The position numbers were made by a program, and so were the translations under genes. This document shows positions 35,569 through 43,734 of a DNA stretch of 64,000 bases, in pieces; positions within the stretch are counted from its first letter, which is position 1, and each line of letters starts with the position of its first letter. The notes below the pieces were generated by a model. That model saw only the letters and a program-made list of their open reading frames with translations. It made no database searches and was not told the DNA's origin. Origin of the DNA: Mycobacterium xenopi (GTDB lineage Bacteria > Actinomycetota > Actinomycetes > Mycobacteriales > Mycobacteriaceae); the NCBI RefSeq assembly GCF_009936235.1, contig NZ_AP022314.1, positions 3,844,001-3,908,000 on the forward strand, given 5' to 3'.

Positions 35569-36117
35569 GATTCGTACTGTGGGTTGGCGTCCGCCATGCC
35601 CACATCCGGGAATCCCAACGCAGTTGTCTGGGAAATCGCCCCAATCCGCGCTGGCGGGCCGGCCCAACTGGCATGTGCACCAGGGTCACCCAGGACGGCT
35701 CTGCTCTGGGACCAGCACACCTGCCTGCCGCTGCGGCCGGACGCCGATATCTCAGAACTGACCCGCTACCGCCGCCCGGGTGGGGCGCTGGTTTCGGTCA
35801 ACGTCGGTTACGCACCGCAGCGCCTCGACGACGTCCTGATCCTGCTGCAGCTCTTCCGCCACGCCGTCCAGGCGCATCCCGACCTGGTGTTGGCGGGGCC
35901 GAATGGTCTCGCCGCTGACAAGGTCGCGGTGACCTTCGATCTCGAAGACTGTGCACCACGGCATCGACCATGTGGGAATCAGCACCGATTTTTCGTTCGA
36001 CCAGCGTGACTGGCCTGACGAGCTGGCCGCGAACCCAGGGCTTTTCGACGAGAGCTATGCCCGCTGGGACCGATCCAGTGGATGCCGCCGGAGATTTTCA
36101 TCGGCATCGGCCAACAC

Positions 36118-36122
36118 CTTAG
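36118..36122. repeat. Left copy of the 5-bp target-site duplication CTTAG
   Basis: Direct repeat flanking the IS1380-type element; the partner copy is at 37816-37820. Both copies are part of the dipeptidase codons CTT AGC. Confidence 0.82.
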
Positions 36123-37815
36123 CCTGAATCCGTGGATGGGTGATTTCGTGTTGCCGTCGACGCGGTTGTTTTGGGATGCGGCCGAGTGTGGCGCGGTGGG
36201 GCGTGGGTGATCCGCTGGCCTGTACCAGCTTTCCTTTGGGTTCCTTGGGTCGGGCCTGGGATGGCGGGGCGGACAGGGCTTGGAAGGTGGGGTCAGGCGG
36301 CGCGGGGTTGCGCGATCGGGTAACCGATGACGTTGTGCCACAGGGCCTTCCATCTGGCTCGCCAATGCCAGTGGGCGGGTAGGTGCAGCATTGGTTTGCG
36401 GGCCGGGGCGGCGAAGCGGGCCGGGATGTTGATCAGGTCGCGGCGCAGGGTAGCCCCGCGGGCCACGGCATGGTGGCCACCGGCGAGGGTGCCGACGGCG
36501 CGCAGCAGGTTATGGGCGATCACCGCGCAGGCCAGCCAGGCGCAGTTGGCCGCGAACAGCCCCGACGGGATGTGTGCCAGTGGGCCGTCGATTAAATCGG
36601 CGAAGGTGGTTTCGATGATGGCGTGGCGTCGGTGGGTGATATCGGCCTGGTCGACCGGCAGCGCGGAGTTGGTGACAAACGGGTGATAGCGCCACACCGG
36701 AAACAACGCATCCAGGTGGCGGGCGTCTTTGACCCGGCGCACTACCAGCCGCACGGTCAGTGTTCGGCCGCGGGCCAGGCGCAGGGTGTAGGGGGTTTCG
36801 GCGACCTGGGCATCGGAGATCAACGCCCCGGTGTCGGGGTCTTCGACCGCGCCCGGGTAGTGCACCGGGGTCCAGGCGGCCTCGTCGATGGCGGCGATCG
36901 CGGCGTTGATGCGCTTGTTGCGGCTGATCGACAGGGAGAATTCGGCGCCTCGCTGAATGCAGGTGGTGATCACTTTCTTGGTGCCAAACATTGAGTCGCC
37001 GCGCACCAGGATCGGCGCGTCGGGGTTGATCGCTTTCGCGGTGGTGATCGCCTGCTTGAGCTGGTATGCGGCACCGCGCCCGGAGGCGGCTTTGCCGCTC
37101 CGTAGCTGCGCCTCGGCGATCACCGGCGCGGCGGTCGCCGTGGAGATGGTGGTGATCTGTGGGGACAGGCCCAGCCGCAGCAGCGCGCGGCTGGCGATCT
37201 TGGCATGACCGAAGGAGGCGCCCTGCTTGGCGTGGCCGTAGACCGGGCGCAGCAGCGAGTCGATGTCCAAAAACATCCGCTCGTCGGCGCCAGCCAGCAG
37301 CGGGGTGCGCGCCGCCAGTGCGATCAGATGCTCGCGGGCCACTGCGGCGAGTTGTTTGGTATGCCCGAAGGTGAACTCGCGCAAAAAGATCCCCAACGTC
37401 GATGGGGCATATACCTCGTTGAACACCCGGGGTGTGCCGCCGCGCGCAGCACATTGGCATCATCGATGCTGTCCGCGCCGCACATCATCCCGGCGACGAT
37501 CGAGGTCAGCTTGCCAGCCGGGTTGACCGCGCCGGACTTCACCCGAGTCGACGGCAGATCCACGCGCTCGTTGATCAATTCCGAAAGACCGGTCTGCTCA
37601 GCCAGTTCCAGCACTGGCACCAACCCGGCCGCCGACAGCAGATTCTGCTCGTCAAACACCGCCGATCCGGTGGTGAACGTATACGATGAGTGCATCGAAA
37701 GTGCCTTCCCGGACTATGGACAAATGCGGCCTCAGCACTCGTATTGTCCCAGTTCAGAAGGCATTTTCGCTGTTCACACGCCGATCAAATCACCGGAACC
37801 ATCCACGGATTTAGG
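36123..37815. mobile_element. IS1380-family insertion sequence, 1693 bp
   Basis: Both ends are defined. Left end CCTGAATCCGTGGATGG (36123-36139) and right end (reverse complement CCTAAATCCGTGGATGG, 37799-37815) form a 17-bp inverted repeat with one mismatch. The flanks carry a direct repeat CTTAG (36118-36122 and 37816-37820), the target duplication. One transposase gene fills most of the element on the minus strand; 36140-36292 holds no gene. The element interrupts a dipeptidase gene. Confidence 0.9.
36293..37695 (-). pseudogene. IS1380-family transposase, frameshifted
   Basis: The N-terminal part (37695 to about 37440) reads MHSSYTFTTGSAVFDEQNLL, with GLSELINERV and AGMMCGADSIDDANVLR. The catalytic DDE part continues one frame over from VFNEVYAPSTLGIFLREF: FLDIDSLLRPVYGHAKQGASFGHAK carries the first Asp (about residue 150 of the joined protein), and ILVRGDSMFGTKKVI the second. 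The break lies in GCGCGGCGGC at 37436-37446, where one added base restores R-A-G-G-T-P-R-V. If the loss is real the copy cannot transpose by itself; if a sequence error the element is intact. Confidence 0.86.
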
Positions 37816-37957
37816 CTTAGCAAGCGCGGCTGGACCGACGCCGAGGTCGCCGCGGTTCTGGGCGGGAATTTCCGGCGCGTCGCCGAACAGACCTGGCTGA
37901 CGCCGGCGCCGACGTGACTAGCGTGGCCAGCGAAGCGATCACCTAGGAAGGCGGTCA

Positions 37958-39132
37958 ATGCCGGTCATCATCGACCCGCGTCGCCACGACGCGGTGCTGT
38001 TCGACCTTGACAACCTGCCGGGCGACGCCATGTCGGTGCTGCGACGCCAGCTGCGCGACACCGGCCTGCCCTCCGGCGACGTCGCCGGGCCGCCCGAGGC
38101 CACCACATTCGTCGAGGCCGCCGACCGGCTGGGAGTGCACCCGGGCCGGTGCGTGGTCGTCGCAGCGACCCGCGGCGCCGTGGCGGCCGCCCGGGCCGGC
38201 GGATTCGCACTGGTGGTCGGTGTCGGTGCGGACGCAGAAGAGCTGCGCCGCAACGGCGCCGACGCGGTGGTCACCGGCCTCGGCGACATCAGCGTGCGCA
38301 CCGGGGATCGGCGGATGTCGGAGCTTCCCGACGGCCTGCGGGCATTGGACGCGCTGGCCGCACGGCGGCGGCGGTGTTCTTCGACTTCGACGGAACCCTT
38401 TCGGAAATTGTCGACGATCCCGACGCCGCCCAGCTGACCGCTGGCGCCGCGGAGGCACTGAGGTTGTTGACGGCGCAATGCCCGGTGGCCGTGCTGTCCG
38501 GCCGCGATCTGGCAGACGTACGCCAGCGGATCGGCTTGCCGGGCATCTGGTATGCGGGCAGCCATGGTTTCGAGCTGACCGGACCCGATGGCGAACACCA
38601 CCAAAACGACGAGGCAGCAGCCACGATCCCCGTGCTGCAACGCGCGGCCGCAGAACTTGGCGAGCAACTCCATCACATCCCCGGAGTTGTGGTGGAACAC
38701 AAGCGATTCGGTGTCGCCGTGCACTACCGAAACGCGGCCCGCGACCGGGTCGGCGAGGTGCTGGCCGCCGTGCGTGCCGCCGGCCAGCGCCGCGTGCTAC
38801 GGGTGACGACCGGACGTGAGGTTATCGAGCTACGCCCAAACGTGGACTGGGACAAGGGGAAGACGCTGCGCTGGGTGCTCGGCCACATCCGTGACGCGGC
38901 GTCGGGGCGGGTGGTACCGGTCTATCTCGGTGACGACATCACCGACGAGGATGCATTCGACGCTGTGCACGACGACGGAATCGCGATCGTGGTGCGCCAC
39001 CGCGAGGACGGTGACCGTCCCACCGCCGCGCAGTATGGGCTGGACAACCCGCGACAAGTCGTCCAGTTCACCGAGCTGCTGGCACGCCAAATCCGCGCGA
39101 ACACCGAAACGTTAGGTCAGGATCGGCTATGA
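37958..39132 (+). pseudogene. otsB: Trehalose-6-phosphate phosphatase OtsB2, frameshifted
   Basis: OtsB2 removes phosphate from trehalose-6-phosphate, completing trehalose synthesis. The N-terminal extension (37958 to about 38370) has MPVIIDPRRHDAVLFDLDN and VHPGRCVVVAATRGAVAAARAGG. The HAD catalytic domain follows one frame back: VFFDFDGTLSEIVDDPD with the nucleophile Asp, VAVLSGRDLADVRQR, WYAGSHGFELTGPDG and YLGDDITDEDAFD. The break is in a CGG/GCG run at 38363-38373, consistent with one lost base. The gene is essential in M. tuberculosis as I recall, so a sequence error is more likely than real loss. Start ATG follows AGGAAGGCGG. Confidence 0.88.
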
Positions 39133-40331
39133 CCATCTCGCGGCGCCTGGGCTCAGTGGTATGCATTCTTGCCGTGGCCGTGCTGGCCTGTTCGCCCAAA
39201 GGCAATCCACCCGTCGCCCCGTGGTGGGGTGCCTCCGCGAATCCGGCCAAGGCCCGGGCGGTGATGAAGATCGTCGGCGACACGATGACACAGGCCCACC
39301 TGAAGGCGGCGATCGTCCGAGTCACCGTGGACGGCAAGGAAATCGTCACCCAAGCGCTCGGCGAGTCGATGACCGGTGTGCCGGCCATGCCGAGCATGTT
39401 CTTCCGGAACGGTGCGGTGGCGATCTCGTACATCGCCACGCTGCTGCTCAAACTCGTCGACGAAAAGAAGCTGAGCCTCGACGACAAACTGTCGAAGTGG
39501 CTGCCCGACATCCCCAACGCCGACCGGGTGACCCTGGGCCAGCTGGCGCACATGACTTCGGGCTACCGCGACTATGCGTTGGGCAACGCCGATTTCGACG
39601 CGGCCCTGGCCGCTGATCCGTTCCGGCAATGGACCCCTGAGGAAGTGCTCGGCTACGCGGTCACCAAACCGTTGCTCTACGAGCCCGGCACCAACTGGAA
39701 CTACGCCCGCACCAACTACGTGCTGTTGGGGCTGGCGCTGGAAAAGGCCACCGGTCAGGAGATGCCGAAACTGTTGCACGACAGGGTGCTTGGTCCGCTC
39801 GCTTTGATCAACACCGCGAACTCCTACACGCCCGACATCCCTGTTCCCACGCTGCATGCATTCACCTCCGAACGCCGCAGGGCGCTTGGAATACCTTCGG
39901 ACACACCGTTTTACGAAGATTCGACGTACTGGAATCCGTCCTGGACCATGGCGCGCGGCGCGGTGCAGACCACCAATATCTACGACCTGGAGGCCACCGC
40001 GGTCGGCATCGGCTCCGGCAAGCTGTTGTCGCCGCAGTCCTATCGGGCGATGGTGTCCCCCGACCTGCGCGGCAAAGTGCAGGGCGACACCTACGGGCTC
40101 GGGATCGTGATCTCCGGCAACTGGCTGCTGCAAAATCCGATGTTCGCCGGGCAGGCTGCCGTCGAGGCGTACCTGCCGTCGCAAAGGATCGCGATCGCGG
40201 TCGCGGTCACCTACCGTCCTGACGCGTTCGATGCCCAGGGCAACTACCGCAACGAAGCCGAGACCCTGTTCCGAAAGATCGGCGCCGAGATGGCCCCCAA
40301 CGATGCGCCGCCCGTACCGGCCGTGAGGTAG
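39129..40331 (+). CDS. Beta-lactamase/serine-hydrolase-like lipoprotein lacking the SxxK motif
   Basis: A 400-residue protein of the beta-lactamase-like serine hydrolase family, exported as a lipoprotein: VCILAVAVLACSPKG gives a lipobox with Cys about residue 21. Family landmarks are VDEKKLSLDDKLSKWLPDIP, LGQLAHMTSGYRDYAL and YEPGTNWNYARTNYVLLGLALEK. Where family members have the nucleophile in SxxK (usually FRIGSVTK), this protein reads FFRNGAVAISY, so both Ser and Lys are absent. It is therefore probably non-catalytic or uses another mechanism. The Tyr motif YxN is altered to YARTN. Its ATG overlaps the otsB stop (ATGA), so they share a transcript. Confidence 0.82.
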   Translation: MTISRRLGSVVCILAVAVLACSPKGNPPVAPWWGASANPAKARAVMKIVGDTMTQAHLKAAIVRVTVDGKEIVTQALGESMTGVPAMPSMFFRNGAVAISYIATLLLKLVDEKKLSLDDKLSKWLPDIPNADRVTLGQLAHMTSGYRDYALGNADFDAALAADPFRQWTPEEVLGYAVTKPLLYEPGTNWNYARTNYVLLGLALEKATGQEMPKLLHDRVLGPLALINTANSYTPDIPVPTLHAFTSERRRALGIPSDTPFYEDSTYWNPSWTMARGAVQTTNIYDLEATAVGIGSGKLLSPQSYRAMVSPDLRGKVQGDTYGLGIVISGNWLLQNPMFAGQAAVEAYLPSQRIAIAVAVTYRPDAFDAQGNYRNEAETLFRKIGAEMAPNDAPPVPAVR

Positions 40332-40386
40332 CCCAACGACTCGGGAGCCCAGGAACGCCGCCGTCGGCGCCGGCCAGGGTGATGAC

Positions 40387-41265
40387 TTATCCCGCCAGGT
40401 ATTCCACTGCGCCGTCGTCGAGCACCACCCGCGCGTCCACATCGCTGGCGTCGGCGCCGGAAGCCTCGGTGCGGTACACCGCTTTTCCGGGTTCGGTGCG
40501 CCAGATCAAGGTGGTCAGCGTCTCACCGGGAAACACCGGTGAGGTGAACCGCGCGGAGATCGAGGTGATCTTGGTGGCGTCGCCCTTGCCCAGCTCGGCA
40601 ACCAGCGCGCGGCCCGCCACCCCGTAGGTGCACAGCCCATGCATGATCGGCTTGGGAAAACCGGCCATCTCCCGGGCGAACCAGGGATCGCTGTGCAGCG
40701 GGTTGCGGTCACCGGAGAGCCGGTAGATCAGCGGCAGATCCTCGCGCGTCGGCAACGGGATTCGCGCGTCGGGCTCGCGGTCGGGAAACTCTGGTGCGGC
40801 CGGGCGCTGACCCGGCTTTCCGCCGAAGCCACCGGCGCCGCGGATGACAAGCGTGGTGAGCGTTTCAGCGACCAATGTCCCGGAGTCGGGGTCGGTGCCG
40901 CGTCCGCGCAGGACGATGATCGCGTTCTTGCCCTCACCCTTGTCTTGGATGTCGGCCACTTCGGAGACCACGGACAGTTTGCCCGCGGGCTGCAGCGGCT
41001 GATAGAGCCGGATGGCCTGCGAGCCGTGTAACAGCATGGCCCAGTTGAAGGTTCCGATCTTCGCCGCAGCGCCAAAGGCGGGACAACAGATCACCGCGTA
41101 GGTGGGCAGCACCTGCTGGGTAATGCCGTGGCTGTTCTCCGTGGTGAACGACAGGTCTTCGGTCCCAGCACCAACCCCCAGGGCGTAAAGCAAGGTGTCG
41201 CGGTCAGTCCACTCGAACAGCGTCGGTTCTGTCACCGCGCCGATGGCATTGGGGTCGATCGCCAT
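40387..41265 (-). CDS. htdY: MaoC-like (R)-specific enoyl-CoA hydratase HtdY
   Basis: A 292-residue double hot-dog hydratase 2, adding water to trans-2-enoyl-CoA to give (R)-3-hydroxyacyl-CoA. The hydratase-2 motif is in LPLIYRLSGDRNPLHSDPWFAREMAGFPKPIMHGLC (about 174-210), with catalytic Asp and His in GDRNPLHSDP. The first hot-dog domain (about 5-130) includes TLLYALGVGAGTEDLSFTTE. From memory, the M. tuberculosis gene (Rv3389c) is followed on the other strand by lpqD; here an IS110 element lies between. ATG-ATG start; the second ATG is used. Confidence 0.93.
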   Translation of the reverse strand: MAIDPNAIGAVTEPTLFEWTDRDTLLYALGVGAGTEDLSFTTENSHGITQQVLPTYAVICCPAFGAAAKIGTFNWAMLLHGSQAIRLYQPLQPAGKLSVVSEVADIQDKGEGKNAIIVLRGRGTDPDSGTLVAETLTTLVIRGAGGFGGKPGQRPAAPEFPDREPDARIPLPTREDLPLIYRLSGDRNPLHSDPWFAREMAGFPKPIMHGLCTYGVAGRALVAELGKGDATKITSISARFTSPVFPGETLTTLIWRTEPGKAVYRTEASGADASDVDARVVLDDGAVEYLAG

Positions 41266-41379
41266 CACGGCCTCCTAATCGGTTGGTAGGGATGGGTTAG
41301 CGGTCGGAGGACCAGGATCTGTTCCTGACGAGGTCTGCCGCCGGGTGACGCCTGGTGTCTCCCGTCGTTCGACGACTTG

Positions 41380-41624
41380 CGAGAGAACGGCGCGCCTGGC
41401 GGTAGATCACGCGCCGCGGTGGTGAGATTCCGTTGCCCGAGCCCGCTGCGGGGTTGACTTCCCGAATAGTTGTTCCCGAGCCTTGAGCTCTTCGAAAGAA
41501 CGAGGTCTTGCGGTGGGCTGGAGTCATGGACGGCTACTGAGATGACGGACCGTCGAGTCCTGCGATTAGGGCGCCGCACAACTCCCCCGGGGACAACAGA
41601 ATCACCGATTTCAGGAGGGATGCC
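41380..41624 (+). ncRNA. Candidate bridge RNA region of the IS110 element
   Basis: The non-coding 5' flank of IS110 recombinases encodes a bridge RNA that pairs with target and donor DNA. This flank is structured: CGGCGCG (41389-41395) pairs with CGCGCCG (41410-41416), and further complementary runs follow. The target-binding loops were not identified, so boundaries are only indicative. Confidence 0.3.
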
Positions 41625-42857
41625 TTGGCGCTGTTTTGTGGAATTGATTGGGCTACTGATCACCACGATGTCGCGGTCGTCGATGACGACGGGCGTGTGG
41701 TGGCGCGCGGACGGGTCGGCAATGACGCGGCCGGCTTTGCGCAGCTGTTGATGCTGCTGGCTGAGGCCGGTGACACCGCTACCCAGCCGATGCCGGTGGG
41801 CATCGAAACCGACCGTGGGTTGTGGGTGGCCGCCCTGCGGGAGACCGGGCGGGTGCTTTATCCGATCAACCCGCTGGCGGCCTCGCGGTATCGCGCACGG
41901 TATGGGGTGTCGGGGGCCAAATCGGATGCCACCGATGCGGTGCTGCTGGCTAACATCGTGCGCACCGATGCCCGCGCGCATCGGCCGCTGCCAGCCGACA
42001 CCGGCCTGGCGCAGGCCATCCGGGTGCTGGCCCGAGCTCAGCAAGACGCGGTGTGGTCGCGCCAACAGATCGGCAACCAAATCCGTGATCTGCTGGGCGA
42101 CTTCTATCCGGCCGCCCTTATCGCCTTTGCCGAGCTGCCCAGCGGGGGTTTGGCCCGCGCCGATGCCCGGGCCATCCTGGCCGCCGCACCGACTCCTACG
42201 CAGGCCGCCAAGCTGAGCCCGGCACGGCTGCGCAAGCTGCTGATCAAGGCCGGCCGCCGTCGTGACCTGGATCGTGATGTCGAGCGGCTGCGCCAGATTT
42301 TCACCGACACCTACCTGCACCAGCCGCCAGTGGTGGAAAACGCGATGGGGATCCAGCTGGATGCGCTGCTGCGTCAGTTTGACGCCGCCTGTGCGGCGGC
42401 CGACGAGTTGGCCGAGGCGGCGAGCGCCCATTTTGAGCTGCACCCGGACGCCGCGATCATCACCAGCTTTCCCGGGCTGGGGAACCTCACCGGTGCCCGG
42501 GTGCTGGCCGAGATCGGCGACGACCGGTCCCGTTTCGCCGATGCCCGTGGCTTGAAAGCCTTCGCCGGATCGGCCCCGATCACCCGCGCCAGCGGCAAGA
42601 AAACCGTGGTGCTGCATCGGCATATCAAAAACCGGCGCCTGGCCGCTGTGGGTTCGATCTGGGCGCTGGCGTCGTTGCGCAGCTCGCCTGGTGCACGTCG
42701 CCACTTCGATGCCCGCCGCGCGGCCGGAGACTGGAACCGCCAAGCCCAACGGCACTTGTTCAACAAGTTTCTCGGCCAGCTTCATCACTGCCTGCAAACC
42801 GGCCAACTCTACGACGAACACCGGGCGTTTCCACCTCCTCTCCCGCATGCGGCTTGA
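41625..42857 (+). CDS. IS110-family transposase (DEDD recombinase)
   Basis: A 410-residue IS110 recombinase. The RuvC-like DEDD domain is N-terminal: ALFCGIDWATDHHDVAVVDD (Asp about residue 8), VGIETDRGLW (Glu about 61) and YGVSGAKSDATDAVLLANIVRTD (Asp pair about 102-105). The C-terminal Tnp domain has ITSFPGLGNLTGARVLAEIGDD and KAFAGSAPITRASGKK, whose Ser is the second catalytic site. Start is TTG preceded by AGGAGGG at good spacing, as an ATG is not available nearby. The frame is complete, so the element may be active. Confidence 0.93.
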   Translation: MALFCGIDWATDHHDVAVVDDDGRVVARGRVGNDAAGFAQLLMLLAEAGDTATQPMPVGIETDRGLWVAALRETGRVLYPINPLAASRYRARYGVSGAKSDATDAVLLANIVRTDARAHRPLPADTGLAQAIRVLARAQQDAVWSRQQIGNQIRDLLGDFYPAALIAFAELPSGGLARADARAILAAAPTPTQAAKLSPARLRKLLIKAGRRRDLDRDVERLRQIFTDTYLHQPPVVENAMGIQLDALLRQFDAACAAADELAEAASAHFELHPDAAIITSFPGLGNLTGARVLAEIGDDRSRFADARGLKAFAGSAPITRASGKKTVVLHRHIKNRRLAAVGSIWALASLRSSPGARRHFDARRAAGDWNRQAQRHLFNKFLGQLHHCLQTGQLYDEHRAFPPPLPHAA

Positions 42858-42956
42858 CTTTCAACTTCCTGAGATGTCTCTCGCTGACGTCTGCAGGGCC
42901 GAGGCCATTCCACCAAATCGTTCACGCCGACCCCGCTGACAAGGCAGGCTATCGCC

Positions 42957-43667
42957 ATGGCGAACCGCATCCCCACCGTCATCTGGAAAGCGGCGGCCGC
43001 ACTCGTCGCGACCATAGCCGTCGGCGCCTGTTCCGGTGGAACACCACACGTGCGCACCATCACCTTGACCTTGGTCCGGCACGCGCAGGCGGAGAACAAC
43101 GCCGACAAGGTCATCGACACCGACGTGCCCGGTCCCGGCCTCACCCACGACGGCCAGGGGCAGGCCCAGCAGCTGGCCCATCAACTCGCCCGCAACGGCT
43201 ACGACGGGGTGTACGCCTCCACCATGGTCCGCACACAACAGACCGCCGCACCGCTGGCCGCCGAGCTGGGCAAGCAGGTCGAGATCCTGCCCGGGCTGCG
43301 GGAGATCGACGCCGGCTGGTATGACGGCAAGCCGCAGTCAATGGCCGACTCGACGTACCTGCTGGCGCCGAAAGACTGGCTGAACGGCGATCGCAAAGAC
43401 GCCATCCCGGGGTCGATCGACGGCAACCGATTCAACAACGAGTTCAGTGCGGCGGTCCAGAAGATCTACGACAGCGGCAACAGCAAGCCGATCGCGTTCT
43501 CGCACGGCTACGCGATCATGGTGTGGACGCTGATGAATGCCAAGAACGGCCGCGACAGCCTGATGACCGAGCATCCACTGCCCGTCATCGGCAAGGTCGT
43601 GCTCACCGGCAGCCCGGCCACCGGCTGGACACTGGTGGATTGGGACGGCATCCGCCAATTCAACTAG
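42957..43667 (+). CDS. lpqD: Lipoprotein LpqD, histidine-phosphatase family
   Basis: A 236-residue lipoprotein: AAALVATIAVGACSGG gives a lipobox with Cys about residue 25. The mature part is a phosphoglycerate-mutase-like domain. The phospho-accepting His is in LTLVRHAQAENNADK (about residue 42), a second motif in YDGVYASTMVRTQQTAAPLA, and the distal His in PIAFSHGYAIMVW. Substrate of the extracytoplasmic phosphatase is unknown. Between 42858 and 42956 lies the right flank of the IS110 element; whether it separates lpqD from its native promoter is unclear. Confidence 0.92.
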   Translation: MANRIPTVIWKAAAALVATIAVGACSGGTPHVRTITLTLVRHAQAENNADKVIDTDVPGPGLTHDGQGQAQQLAHQLARNGYDGVYASTMVRTQQTAAPLAAELGKQVEILPGLREIDAGWYDGKPQSMADSTYLLAPKDWLNGDRKDAIPGSIDGNRFNNEFSAAVQKIYDSGNSKPIAFSHGYAIMVWTLMNAKNGRDSLMTEHPLPVIGKVVLTGSPATGWTLVDWDGIRQFN

Positions 43668-43734
43668 CGCCTCGGTGGACGACCACGTCACACGCGGTTG
43701 ACGTTGCCGGGCGCGACCGGCCAGGATGGCTGGC

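Larger units (their letters stand above)
35596..37917 (+). pseudogene. Membrane dipeptidase (M19) gene, deleted internally and split by an IS element
   Basis: The N-terminal fragment has LLWDQHTCLPLRPDADIS, YRRPGGALVSVNVGYAPQRLDDVLILL and VAVTFDLED, the peptidase M19 start. About 150 residues of the barrel are then missing. GIDHVGISTDFSFDQRDW follows in another frame, and PIQWMPPEIFIGIGQHL in a third, needing one further lost base at about 36065-36072. An IS1380-type element sits after GQHL. Beyond it SKRGWTDAEVAAVLGGNF and RRVAEQTWLTPAPT close the gene. Removing the element and one copy of CTTAG joins GIGQHL to SKRGWTDAEV in frame. Several Zn ligands lie in the missing part, so the product is surely inactive. 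Confidence 0.88.
41281..42900 (+). mobile_element. IS110-family insertion element (ends approximate)
   Basis: The element holds one DEDD transposase gene and about 340 bp of non-coding DNA on its 5' side, between htdY and lpqD. IS110 elements lack long terminal inverted repeats, so the exact ends cannot be fixed by eye. The bounds given are the inner edges of the flanking genes' regions. Confidence 0.6.
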
